In this document: piece after piece, positions 11,832 to 25,500 of the stretch | How positions within the stretch are numbered: the first letter of the stretch is position 1 | Layout: each line of letters starts with the position of its first letter | Assembly: GCA_963971285.1 (NCBI GenBank) | Contig: OZ020255.1 | Span: 1,364,001 to 1,428,000, forward strand | Reading direction: 5' to 3' | Origin: Astropecten irregularis | Lineage: Eukaryota; Echinodermata; Asteroidea; Paxillosida; Astropectinidae | DNA length: 64,000 bases | Notes under the pieces: model-generated | Told to the model about the DNA's origin: nothing | The model's database searches: none | What the model saw: the letters and a program-made list of their open reading frames with translations, nothing else | Position numbers and translations under genes: made by a program

Positions 11832-12785
11832 ATAAGGCTTGCCCTTCACTGATGTAGATGAGCACTGCTTACACAGTGCTTGTTGAGTGCACATGTACAA
11901 AATAATCATGTGCTGGCTCAGGTGGGATTCGAACCCATAACCTTCTGCCTACGAGTGCAGGAATCGATTTCACCAAACTCATCGTAACTTACTATCAATA
12001 GTAGGACTTATGATGCATTGCTGCCCTACATATAGGATACGATGGGTTATCCTTCGTAACTTGACTTACGATCAATCGTAGGGCTTTGTGAAATTGCCCC
12101 CAGATGTCATACCACTAGACCACCAAGCTCGCTGGGGTCAGCAGGGTAAGTAGAATCCAATATGGCAGCGGGTACGAAAGTTTATCATTGATATTAATGA
12201 TTTTTTCATTGGAGAGATAAACTTATGCAAATGATTAGGCTTGCCCTTAAGTATGGAGCTCTACGAGTGCCATTTCACTTATCCAGACAACCATATAATT
12301 TATCTGGTCAAGTCGACTTTTGGATTGGTAAAAGTCATCTTGTCTGAATAATTATCTCAACAAGATGACTTTTAGCGAAAACGACTTATCCTGATAATTT
12401 GTCTGGCCAAGTCAACAAAGTGCATCCAATAAGTCGACTTATCCTGATAATTAACCTCAGTTTTATTAAGTCGTCTTTACAAAATAAACTATCAGGACAA
12501 GTCGACTTCATTCTTTCAATAAAGTCGTCATGGCGAGATAAACTATGAGGATATGTCGACTTCTTAGTTTTCACTAAGTCATCATGTACAAATAAATTAT
12601 CTCGATAAGTCGACTTTTAGGGCTTAATAAGTCGACTTGGCGAGAGAACTTATGTGGTTATCTGGATAAGTGGAATGGCACTCGTGGAGCTCCGTACTTA
12701 AGCACTCAAAAAGCACTGAGTATATGCAGTACTCATCAACATCAGTGAAGGGCAAGCCTAATTTGCATGATTCTATTTTCCTGAC
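11832..12785 (-). mobile_element. tRNA-derived SINE (family D) interrupted by two other elements
   Basis: On the minus strand a SINE with tRNA-like head (B box GGTTCGAATCCCACC at about 11925-11940) and tail AAGGGCAAGCCTAATTTGCA can be traced, with two interruptions. A family B palindrome (11963-12103) splits the tRNA-like head. A TTAA-flanked element (12251-12697) splits the body. The sister SINE at 26851-27259 is uninterrupted and shows the continuous form. Confidence 0.65.
12251..12697. mobile_element. TTAA-flanked MITE, family C
   Basis: TTAA at 12247-12250 and 12698-12701 brackets inverted ends of about 43 bp beginning GTATGGAGCTCTACGAGTGC, with GGAATGGCACTCGTGGAGCT near the right end. 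The interior repeats AAGTCGACTTATC-type words in both orientations. A clean TTAA duplication plus inverted ends indicates a non-autonomous piggyBac-type element. Confidence 0.75.
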
Positions 12786-13591
12786 AAAAAACCATCTATA
12801 ACAACGAATCAGACAGCGACATACATCAAGGATTCTGAACTCAAACAGAACTACACACTTGGCAACACAGCGTACTGGAAGCACATGAAAATAATACTTT
12901 TTGAAGTCAAGAATGTTACATGATTACGAAATAACACGAAATGCACATTATTTTTAATAATACAACAACCCTGCATGCTGCAACTCAAGTAACAATAAAT
13001 CTCTTTGTGCACTTTAAAAAAAACACTTTGTCTTGGTTCATGACTATGTTATTACTCAAGCTTACAAACCGATTACCCACACTGACCCGCACGCACGTAC
13101 GTACAAGTACGTAAAGGCCACTCTGAAACATAGTCTGGGAATCCTATAAGGGCCGTGAGTTGTGTGCGCACCTCGTTATGTAACGCGCTACATCGTCTCC
13201 ATGACACACTGTTAAATATGTATGATTACCTGCACTGACCTGCATGCACAGACATGTACGTGTATGTTAATAGGCTGTGCCTGATTCAAAAGCAACGCAT
13301 GCGCAGTGTGTTTCCCCTGTTTTCGAGGGGAGATTTTACAGGATTCCCAAGGCTATGTTTCAGAGGGGCCTTTACGTAGATGTACGTACGTGCATGCGGG
13401 TGAGTTCTGGTAAATGGTTCGTACGTTCGAGTAATAACATAGTCTTGAACTGAGATTATCCGCTCCACCACTTTTGTACACAAGCTTTTTCGTACACATC
13501 TCTTTGGCTTATTATACACATAGCGGAATGAGGAATTAATATGACGGAATGGCAAAGTAACTGGTCATTGTTTTTTGTTTAAATCCCACCA

Positions 13592-16500
13592 TCAGAGCTT
13601 GAGAATGGTGTACACTTCGTTTCTGAAGACCTCATGGAAGTTGGGGGCCGGGTTCCGACGGAGTTTCAGGCACAGGGGTTCCTTACCGACGTTCTCTTTG
13701 TCTTCGATGTCCCAGATCTCTGGCAGACTGCAGCCGGGTCTGACACAAAGACAAACAAGAGAAAGAACAAATTGAAACTTCCATACAAGTAATAAACTGC
13801 TGCAAACTGCTGCAGGGCGCCGCTGTCAACTCAATCAGGTTGAGTTGCATCCTTCGCAATTCAGCACACCAGCTGACAGTAAGGATGATCAGCCTCCCAA
13901 ATTATCATTATTATTACTGTATTAAAAGAAAAATGCCCTGCTGTACTGTGGTGTCAAGAATAAAAAGAGAAAAAGATGGTGATATTGAAAAGGGAGAATT
14001 TTGAGAATCGGTCTTCATGTCAACAGCGTACGCGCACGCAATTGTGAGCATGCGCACGCACGCGCACAATGGGAGACTTTTGGAGAGGGTTGTCGATAGA
14101 GGGCAGCAAACTACCAGGCTCCTTAAAACTTTTTTACACGCTGTAAGTACGGCGTTTGTCCAAAAACTCACCGGAAGACGCATGAAAATACTGTGAACAT
14201 TAAATTCAGGCCATTTACAATTAATTTTTATATTCACAACAGCCGCCCACCACGATTTCAATGCCCGAAAACACAAAGTTAGGTGAAATTCTGATGTTTG
14301 GCGAGGAATAATGTGATAGGCTTCGCTTGCAAAGTAAAAACTCTGTGCACAAAACTGAATGCTGTTTGCCGTGCCATTTGTAATTCGCCCTTTTAGTGGC
14401 CAATCTCCACAAATTCTGCATTTGTTTGTTCTTGGGGAACTCATGTCCTCCCCTGTCACCACAACCGGACACTGCACAGTATTTACCTGGCATTTTCATT
14501 GCGATTATTTACGCCTGTTGTGTTTACGATGAACATTCGTGCACAAAAGCAATGACAACAAAATCAAAACACTTTTCCCGAGCCTGGTGAAGCGCGCCCT
14601 CTTGTGATTAACAATGGTTAGTCAAAAGTCTCCCATTGCGTGCGCGTGCGCTGTTGACATGAAGACCGATTCTCAAAAGTGTCCCATTGTCTGCAATTGG
14701 TTGGACTTACCCTGTTCTGCGGACGCACCATGAATGCTCCAAGATGGTGTACTGAGCCCCGAGAGCCTTGATCCCATCATGCACCTCTTTGGCAGGTTTG
14801 CGGCTGTACACACCATACACGACCTTAGTGCGGGCCCTGCCAAAGACAAACACAAAGAAAACACATCAGACCTGATCAGGGTCTCCTGATGACGACTAGA
14901 GCAGGCTAGTCGAAACGTTGATACCTTACGAGAAGTGCAAATGATATAGAAGTGGGAAAGTACGAACGATTCTTACATGGTGTTTCCGCAAACCGATCCA
15001 CAAAATATAACTTATGAGACCCAAAAATACGTATGGGTGAGATTTTTGGTCGGTAATCCTGTTTGTTCGACTGAGGACGACTTTTCATGCTTAAACAAAT
15101 TTTGTGTTTAAAGGTAGTATCATACTTTGGTTTTTGTCAAAGAAGTACAGATTCATGGGCAAAAATATCAAGGAAGATACAGTGACAGTCACTCTCATCT
15201 GTGAAAATTTCAGTCCCATACGGTGCCCACTTTTGAGAAAATCGTGAAGAACGGTCACAGTATTTCTTACGACTTTTCTCTTTTATTTTTGATCTTAAAA
15301 AAAAAAAATTGTTTTGGTCTATGGTTTGACTTTTTTCTGGGTAAATACAGCATTTCAGGCAACAAAATTTGAACGATATGTTTCTACCATCACCCTCTTT
15401 ATACCCTGTAAAGTTATAGGTGTGAAGATTTCTGTTTCGGTATGCTGCCGAAGTATGATAATACCTTTAAGCAGGTCTAAAAAATTGGCCCCTGGTAAGT
15501 AGCACTGTGAAATGGAGCTCACAGTGTAAGCACATGGATGGTCGTTCAGTGGTGTTGTTATGAAAGTGTAGTCCAGCATTCAGACAACAGAATGCTAGGA
15601 TTAGAGACAGGCGATGTGACCCCTCGGTCCTACAGACAATAAGTGCTTTACCTTAAGCCAGCATCTTCGTAGTGTGGATGGTTGACCACCGGCCGGAGAG
15701 TGGACAATTTAATGGACGCCATGGTGGGCATTGGACCGGAAAAGACAGCATCTGTACCAGCCCCAAGAAAAAAAGTGAAGAAATTGTTACAAGTACTGTT
15801 CACAATCTGAGAAATACTAGTAAGACCAGCACCCCTGAGGACAATTTCACCCAACGTCCTAATTGTACCATATGAAGCCTTGCAGCCCTATAGGATAGGC
15901 CCCCTACGATAGGTCATCTTTCGTAACTCGAGTTACACCATGTACGATCGAAAGAAGGCTTTGTGAAATTGAAACCCGGACTTGTCCAAGAAACAATCTC
16001 AACAGACTGGGTCCAAAGTTTGGCTGAAGGTTGGCCATTTGGGGGCATAGGTGGCAAGTGTGTTAGGCACTCGCCTCTCACCAATGTGGCCCGGGTTCGA
16101 TCCCGACTTGGGTCATATGTGAGTAGAGTTGTGCGTTGGTTCTCTCCTACGCTATGAGGGTTTTTCTCCAGGTTCTCCAGTTTTCCTCCCTTCACACTTT
16201 TGATCTCAGGCTGTGCTCCGTGATCATATATGGGTTGAATTGTGCTGGCAGCCAAGGGCGCCGCTGTCAACTCGATCACGTTGTAGCTGCATCCTTCGCA
16301 ATTCAGCACTCAGCTGCGAGTAAGGATGATTAGCCTCCCAAATTATTATTATTATAAAGTTCTGGCTCTCAGCTCTTACCCTGAGCTGTGTTGGCCTTGA
16401 CCCATTCTAGCATCTCCTCCTGGGGAGCATTGCTGAAGTCTCCTTTGATACTCCATTGATGCTGGAGGTTAGCCATTCCTCCAATGGACATCAGGCCAAG

Positions 16501-19500
16501 GATGACAGCCAGTAGGACTGTATGTCTGGTCTTATCCCCTACCCATCCAAAGACCTTGACAAAAGAGGAATGGAAAATGGTCCATGTATTATTAGTCTAA
16601 AACTACTACTACTACTATCAGTGTTGGAGTCAAGTCCTCAAATCTGAGTACAGAGTACTCCGAGTACTTCAAGGTCTGAGTACTGGACCGAGTCCGAGTA
16701 CTTTGCTGGCGAGTCCAAGTCCAGGGTATCGAGTATGAGTATATTTAAGGTCGAGTACAGGGCCGAGTTCATTGCTGGCGAGTCCGAGTCCAGGGTATCG
16801 AGTATGAGTATATATAAGGTCAAGAACAGGGCTGAGTACATTACTGGCGAGTCAGAGTCCAGGGTTTCAAGTACAAGTACATTCAAGGTCGAGTACAGGG
16901 TCAAATCCGAGTACCAAAGTCCGAATCCTCGTCGAGTACACGCACAGTGCCTATGCACAGTGCCAAAAAGTGCAGTTTGTTTCACAAAGATGTTTATTGA
17001 ATTTGAAGTTGGGCGTTGGGTCACTCTTCTTAGACATGAGAAATTCTTGCAAATGACACTGTGCTGCTTACTCAAATTGATAATAAACTCCCGATGGTTT
17101 GTTTAATCATTTTTCTCTCAGCCCGCAAGCTTCCCAAAATTCAGATTCTCTGAATTTCGTCAATGGGGGCAGCAGACAAATGTGTCATTTCGTTATGTAA
17201 GATATGGGAGCCTTTTCATAATAATAAAAACCTGCGCGGGTTGAGCACGTTTAGAGAAAAATCATCCAAAAAGACTCTCTTTCTGTGTTCAGTGTGAGAT
17301 AAATATTTTGGTCTTAGCTTAGCGATCATCGCTGAAGCCCAAATCCATCGCTTAACGGAAAATTTATCGTTACTTTCCGTAGCAATTTTCTATTTAGCGA
17401 TGGATTTTGGCTTAGCAATGATCGCAAACTAGTGAAATCGGCCACTGTACTGTACCTTTAATGTAAAATGTATTTGCGTGAGGGCTTCTCGTCAAATACA
17501 ATAAATTTGAAGGTGTATTTCCCGCACAGTAAAAATCCGATCTTGAGTCTAATTTAAAATCTGAGGTCTGAGGGAAGTTTAGGATGTCAAACTGACCTGC
17601 CTGGAGGCGAGGAGGCAGGAGATGAGACAGAGATGAGGTGTCAGGAACAACTTGAGCCTCATGATGATGATTGCCATGACAACGAATGCCATCAGCTGGA
17701 ACAGATGATAGACAAGCTGCAGAGGAACAGCAAAAACAAAACACATCAAATTGGGGCAAATATGAACGATAAACACTTGGAGCCGATTTCATAAAGCTCT
17801 GCAACGCGTCGCAACTCGATTAGATGCGATGAAACCATAAAGTATGGATGAGTATAGAATTAAGTATAAATAGCATCGTTATGATCTACTTTAAATGCCC
17901 ATGAGAAAAAGGAATTTCCGGGCATGCTCGGGAGGGATTCGAACCATAACCAATTCTCTACATAAAATTTACATAAATTTGTATGCTCATTAATTATGCA
18001 TTAAGCAATAATCTTAAAGCACCTAAATTTGATTACAGAAAAGCTTTAACATACTTCAACCTTTGAACTGCTCATGTACACAGTGACTGCAATATTAACT
18101 GTTTAAGGTAGTATCATACTTTGGTTTTTGTCAAAGAAGTACAAATTCATGGCCAAATATATCAAGACAGATACAGTAACAGTCATCTGTGAAAATTTCA
18201 GTCCCTTACAGTGCCCACTTTTTGAGAAAACAGTGAAAAACAGTCATAGTATTTCTTAAGTTTTTTCTCTTTTATTTTTGATCTTTTAAAAGGTCAAAAA
18301 GATTTCCGGTCATTGTTTCACTAATTTCTTGATAAATACAACATTTCAGGCGGAAACATTTGAACGGTATATTTCTACCACCACCATCTTCATACCCTGA
18401 AATTTACACGTAAATCTGTGAACATTTCTGTTTTGGTTTCTTACCAAAGTATGATACTACCTTTAATAGGACTGATAATCAACATATGGTACATACCTCT
18501 GCATGAGATCTTTCATCGACACCGCTGCACATGAAAATACCAATAAAGAAAGCAAAATTGGAATCATGGAATTGAACAATGTATTTTATTTTGTCAAAAG
18601 TGAACAGAAAAGAAAAAAGAAAAATTGACTGGAGCTGGATTTGAACCAGTGACCTCCTGAATACCGTACAGGCGCTCTACCAATTGAGCCATCCAGCCCT
18701 ACGTTGGTGGTGACCCTAATAATCAATTATCTTTGTTTATTTGGCATTCAGAAGCCATGGAACCACGCACACACCACCATACCCCAAGGATCATTTCACC
18801 GATACACGCAGCAATGCTGCAACCTGGGAACAATACATGGGGGATCACTCAAAGAGGATACAGATTTTTAATCAATATACCGGTAATCATCAGCATTAGG
18901 ACTCTGGTGAACCTACTCACCCGGTTGGTAGTTTGTGTTCTCCATTGGTGCCATCCCCTTTACCATTGTCTTTAGACCGGTGGGATTGCTCTCTCAGTTT
19001 GTTGAATACTGGACGGACAAGCTGATGAGGGGGACCATATAGGGAACAATAGGTTATCATTAGGCAGTGTAAGCTAGGGGCCGTCCATAAAGTACGTACG
19101 CATTAAGGGGGGAGGGGGGTTGTTACCGATGCGTACGTCATGCGTACAAGGGGGAGGGGGGTTCCGGCCAATGCGCACCGTAAACAAACAAAAAAATTGC
19201 GTAGCCATATCGCGCGAAAAGAGAGGTAAAATGACGAGAAAAAAGCACCAGGATTTTTTCTTATAATAAAAAATATTAAAATACGTCTGTAAATGTGTAA
19301 AAACCTGTTAAACTTTAGTCATTCATTTCAGAGTTTGAAAGTGATGTCCCAATAATGGTACCGGCCCGGATTACTGTGACATTTTAATGACGCTAAAGCA
19401 AGGTACCACCAGAAGTGAAAAACCTAATGTGGAATGCGTATGTGTACAGGGGGGGAGGGGGTGTTGGGACCACTGCATACGCCATGCGTACAGAGGGGGA

Positions 19501-22500
19501 GGGGGGGTCAAAAAAGTCGGCATTTCGTGCGTACGTACTTTATGGATGGCCCCTTGGTGGTGAACTAGACAAGCACAGACAATGGTCACCAGGAAATTTC
19601 TATTCCTTATGCGGATGTAGCGCAAACGTAAAATCAACGTTAGAGCTGAAAATGAAGAGCCACCACCTGTTGTGGTTTTTCATTGAAGCTGAAGCTCAGT
19701 TTCCTTTTCAAACCAGAGAATCTACTTCAGAACCATAGCTAAATGCCACTATTTTGATACCTGTAATTTTAGAATGGATTCATGAAATGGAGCCGGAGCC
19801 TGAGCCATTTTGGAAAAGGCCCCTAGTAAGGAGAGGAACCAGGAAATAACGAAGCAGAAGGACAAATGCTAGGACATAATAGGATATTACTATTCTTCCA
19901 CGTTATACTTACATACAGGACGGTCCCTGCAAAGGCAATGATGGAGGTAGGCAGTAGCAGTGTCTTCATGTATCGCATGGGTGTCTGCAATATAAAACAA
20001 ACCCAACAAAAACACAATTAGGTATACCGGCATACATTGCATGCATTAACCCTTAACACCCCCTCCCAAGTGCATTGTGACTATTACAAATCCCTTATTT
20101 AAACTTTGGTCAGCTGTATTTTTGTTGCCATTTTACCGCAAAACTACGCCACTGTCTGAGTGTAATTGTTAGGTTGTTGAATATTCATAGCAATGTGTGT
20201 TGGGTGTTTTGGTTGTGTATGTTGAGAGCACTACATGAATATGCATAGAATTACATGGTTGCCGGAGTTGTCGTGCGACCGACCGTTGGTCGTTGCGTAG
20301 TCGTACACCGTGTGTGTTTGCATAGGCACATTGCGTGATGCGTGCTCCGTACGAGCCTGCAACGGCCCTGCGTGTGTGCATAACAAGTTGGGCCAGCACA
20401 TGGTTTCCGTGACGTCACGAGCACTGTCTTGCGCGTTGACCAATCAGCGCGGTGCTTGTCACACACGGCACTGTTCCCATCCGTGTTACAGCACATATGG
20501 GGAATGTTTCGCTGTGCGGAGGGATTCGATGCCCTACCTGTTTCTCCATGAAGTCAAACTCCACTGCGCAGGTGTACAGCATGGTGTGGAAATCCTTGTA
20601 GTCTGAGAACTTAGAACGGAAGAGATTTCCTATGTGCGCATCATCTTCAACGGTGAGAAGTCTAGACAGGAGGAGTTTACAGCTCAGCATCGTAACAAGG
20701 AGTCCTAGGCCCTCTATGCCCTGAATAAAATCCAAGAACAAAAAGGATCAAATTTACAGAAGCTTGAATTCAAATCCGAATTTCCACGTAACTGAGATAA
20801 CTTCATGAGGACATTTCCCCTCTAAAAACTCCAGCCTTTTCCAAACCAGGATTTGGTTGTTTACCTTAGAATCTGCCTACAGAAACATTGTATCTGGTTA
20901 CCGGTAATCTCCTGAGGCAGCTATCCCAACCCAAGAGCCCAATGTCTCTGGACCAGACGGCCTTGTAACTTCCAGCCAGATCTATTTTTAGCTCCGAGGT
21001 GGTTAGGCGCAGTTCCATGAACATGATGAACTCACGAAAATCTAGAATTTTGTTGTTTGTGGACCAATTTTAATGATAAAAAAAAACTAGACAACAAATA
21101 TGGCATTACATATTACATTTATTGGTCTCTTAACACCAATGGGAAAGGGTTTGGAACGCCCACACTTGTCAGTCAGTCAAGCGATACTAATCATTCACAG
21201 CTTGTGGTTGGGCCAGTTTGGTCCCACGAGATTACTCCTTGTGTTATGACCAGACTCCAAATCCTGTACAGTTTTGGCAGAATACCTGTACCGTATATAA
21301 AGCTTATAATGAACTTAGCTGTACAATGTTATTCCTGACATGCTTTCATACATCTTTGATTTATCAGGAGCAAATGAAGAATTCTTGGACTTACGATGGT
21401 GATGATGACATGAGGTGACCTGTGCTTCCACAGTGGAGCAATCAGTAGCATGATCTGGAAGGTAGGAGGACATTAATAGCGAATCCATGAAATGCTTTTA
21501 AAAAATTTATCACCAAAGTTTATTTTTGAAGTATTATATGAAGGTCTCAAAGTACAAAACCGAAATCAGACTCTTACTAAATTAAATCATCAAATAACCA
21601 CAGGGGAAACTGACTGGGTTTAAAGGATATCATACTTTGGTTTTTGTCAAAGAAAGGAAGATTCATTATCAAAAATATCAAGGAAGATACAGTAACAGTC
21701 ATCTGTGAAAATGTCAGTCCCATATGGTACCCACTTTTTGAGAAAACAGTGAAAAACACCACAGTATTTCTTAAGTTCTTCCATCGTTATTTTTTATCTT
21801 CAAAAGATCAACATTGATTTAGTCATCGGTTTTACTCTTTTCTGGATAAATACACCAGAAAACTTTTAACAGTATGTTTCTACCATCACCATCTTTCAAC
21901 CCTGTAAGTTATAGGTACATTTGTGAAGATTTCTGTTTTGGTATGCTGCCAAAGTGTGATACTACCTTTAAGTCAATGAAAAGTGAACAAAGAAAAATTG
22001 AACTGGAGCAGGATTCTAACCTGCCACTCCCAGAATACAATACCGGCACTCTACCAAGTGAGTTATCCATCCCCATATTGGCGGTGTCCCCTAATAGTCA
22101 ATTATCTTTGTTCACTTTTCAATGACTCAAATTAAATTAAGTCAAAGAAAACAGGGCCCGATTTCATGGCATCCGTAACGGCCTATTTTTGTGCTTACGG
22201 GCACTGCTACGCATGAAATCCATTACATGGAATCCGTAAGCAAGACTTTCGGTTAGCGAAGAATTTCTAGGGTAACTGTGATGAACGGGCTGTCGTATGC
22301 ATTCTGCAGAAATTCCTTTCTTACCGTTGCCAAAAAGAAAACTCTCCCGTGAAATACACTAACCGTAACCAAAAAAACTTCTGCTACTGTAAGCGAAGAA
22401 TTTTTGGTAACGGTCATGGATTCCATGAAATTGGGCCCAGGTTGGGTGATGTGGAAACATCTTTTGAAGGGCAATTGTTTTTATACTCACCCACACTGCA

Positions 22501-25500
22501 ATAAGGCACGAAGCAAAGAAGGATGTCAGAAGCATCTCATTGCCAAAGAGGAGAACGTAACTAGCTACAAGGCCAATCTGAAATGACAAATGAGACGTGA
22601 CAAATAAAAGGTGAGAAATGACAAATAAAAGGTGACAAATGAGATATGACAAATCAACGGTGACAAATGACAAACAAGAGATGACAAATGAAACATGACA
22701 AATAAAGGTGACAAATGACAAATGAATGACAAATAAAAGGTGACAAATGACAAATGAGAGTTGGCAAATAAAAGGTGACAAATGACAAATGAGAGATGGC
22801 AAATAAAAGGTGACAAATGACAAATAAAAGGTGACAAATGACAAATAAAAGGTGACAAATGACAAATGAGAGTTGGCAAATAAAAGGTGACAAATGACAA
22901 ATAAAAGGTGACAAATGACAAATGAGAGATGACAAATATAAGGTGACTACAAATGACAAACAAGAGATGATAAATGACAAATGATCAAATCTTTTTGTGT
23001 GTCTTTGGTTGTACTCTCTTCTGGATAAATACAGCATTTCAGGTAGAAACATTTTAACGGTATGTTTATACCATCACCATCTTTATACTATGTATTAAAG
23101 TCAAAGGTAAATCTGTGAAGATTTCTGTTTTGGTATGCCACCAAAGTATGATAGTACCTTTAATGCTGTTATTAAAATAAGTGTAACCACCTCAGCCTAC
23201 ATGAAATTCCATGACTAGAGAGAGAGGGATACTTACACTCTGTCCTTGTACCACACATCTCAGCTTGCTTCTACTGGTGAAACCCAGGATGTAGGAGGCA
23301 CATACAGCAAGTGTCTATCAACATCCAAGATTCACAAAACAAAAACACAAAAAATGCTGCATGAATGTGATACACACAATGCAGGCATCGACACAGATAT
23401 TAGCAGTGGAGACACGTTTTTTTTTTTTAAGGATATGGTGGGGTGTGTAAGTATGGCTTGACCTGACAGCATTAAGGCCGATTCATACTGGCTGCGTATT
23501 CACTGCGTACACAGCGCGGCGTTACAATTCGAAGTGTCTGCTCTGCGTGTAAGAACGCGCACTGCGTACTAAAAGTGCGCGTCTTTGTGCGAAGCATTTG
23601 GAAATGAAAAAAAGTTCGTGCGCACCAATTTGATTCGAATTCTGACAAGTTGAAATATTTCAACATTCGCCGGATGCGTACACGCAGTAGAATCTTTAAA
23701 GATGACCGACAGGGCAATTTCTTTCAGATCTTGCCTAATTTCGACGGTGTGCAATCCACAATAATGACAAAACAATATTCTCATCTACTCTCTTCATTGT
23801 GAATCAGTGAATTCACGGAATCGGAGTATGATTGTACTTCGTCGCATCACACATTTTAAAAGTATGAACAGTACCGTTTGCACGTTTCTGCATTCGAATG
23901 CAGACTATCGCTGCGTATCGATTTTCATACCTTGAAAGAGTATGAACATCGAATGCGACATTCGCAGTGTGCGCTGCGTGTGCGTAAACGCAGCGAGTAT
24001 AAACCAGCCTTTAAGTTACATTTAGGTTCTTGCAGCAATGCCTCTGCACACAATATGCCAGTTGAATATTGAATGTCCTAATTAACTAACACACACAGGG
24101 TATCCAGAAGATGGACACCCCGTTTTCAATCCAATTATCACGTTGCTAATGGCACTATATCCCCCTTTTCAGATCCGCTCACCCATTTATGTGTGATTTA
24201 GCCTGGGGCCAATTACCCGGTGCTGCTTAGCACAAAAATTTGCTAAGCAATAAAAACATGATTAACAACCAAATTTCCATGTGTGGTGTATCGCTTTTGA
24301 TTGTTCTTTGGCTGTTGTTCACTGACCATGAACATAAAATAAACGGTGGTTTGTTTTATTGGGCAAGACATTTTTGTGCTAAGCAATTTTTTGTGCTTAG
24401 CAGCGCCATGAAATTGGCCGCTGTATGTTATCGTTTGTCAATCACTTCAGCCTTTGAGAATGCTTGGATCAAAATATCATGCCTTCCTTATTCTAAACAT
24501 AAATTTGTCGGTAAACAAAGAAAATTTAAAAGACAAATTTTGAATTCATCTCTGGTTAGAATGAGAAACAATATAAATGTACCTGGGTCATGAGAGCAAA
24601 CTGTGCAAATTGCCATGGCAACATGAAACCTGTGGTAGCCACGGCGATAAGAAGACTATGCAGCCAGCCTGGTTGCCTCAATCTGTATATAATCAAAACA
24701 CATCATTAAAGGTAGTATCATACTTTTGGATTTTGTCATAAAAATACAGATTCATGAGCAAAAATGTCAAGGAAGATACAGTAACAGTCATCTGTGAAAA
24801 TTTCAGTCCCACACAGTGCTCACTTATTGAGAAAACTGTGAAAAATGGCCCCACTATTTTTTCAATCTTTTCTCCTTTTTTATCTTTAAAAGATCCCCCA
24901 AAAAATGGTCATTGGTTTTACTCTTTTCTGGATAAATACAGCATTTCAGGCAGAAAAATGTTAACGGTATGTTTCTACCATCACCATCTTTATATACCCA
25001 GTAAGGTATAGGTAAATCTGTGAAGATTACTGTCTCAGTATGCTACCAAAGTATGATACTACCTTTAACATGTCATTATCAAACACATTTAAGAAAAACT
25101 CCAAGAGACTACTGCGGACACTGCTGCTACATGTACATTGTATATAGAATTGAAAGTCATCCAGACATAAATATATGAGTCTCATTACCATGATACAATT
25201 TGCATTGAGCAGGCCTAGCGCTAAACTATTTTTCCTGGCTAGCCCATCAGGCCAGCTTACTTCAGATTTTGCCAGCCCATTTTAGATTTTTACTAGCCCG
25301 TACATGTTGATCTATACCTTAACATGGAGGCTCTTCTCTTTGTTTTACTAGCCCGCTGGGCAACCAAGGAAGTGAATCTAGCTAGCCCAGAGTGGTTTTT
25401 GCTAGACATTGTATGCCAGGCTAGTACTATTTCGAGCCCTGTTGAGTAAAGCTTGATATTTTTAACTTGGTGATGCTGTGCTTCGGAAGTTACACCGATT

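Larger units (their letters stand above)
2316..13591. other. Intergenic region, about 11 kb, repeat-dominated
   Basis: No intact gene is supported between the glycosyltransferase start and the DPY19L stop. The interval holds several copies of the 360-bp TTAA-flanked MITE (2835, 6108, 8986, 10955), tRNA-derived SINE pieces (2408, 10239, 11832), palindromic elements (5037, 6978, 12251), a run of ATTTCGTTCC-type repeats (about 9505-9760) and one decayed coding stretch (4095-4330). The remaining sequence is AT-rich and featureless to the eye. Confidence 0.7.

Noticed and set aside
16638-17106. ORFs on both strands with [11 protein letters not shown] or [11 protein letters not shown] repeats
   Set aside because: Products of a GAGTAC/GAGTCC repeat related to a hAT MITE, with no conserved protein.
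22359-23052. Long ORFs rich in SFVICHLSPF repeats
   Set aside because: They are translations of the TGACAAAT minisatellite; only 22491-22577 is exon.
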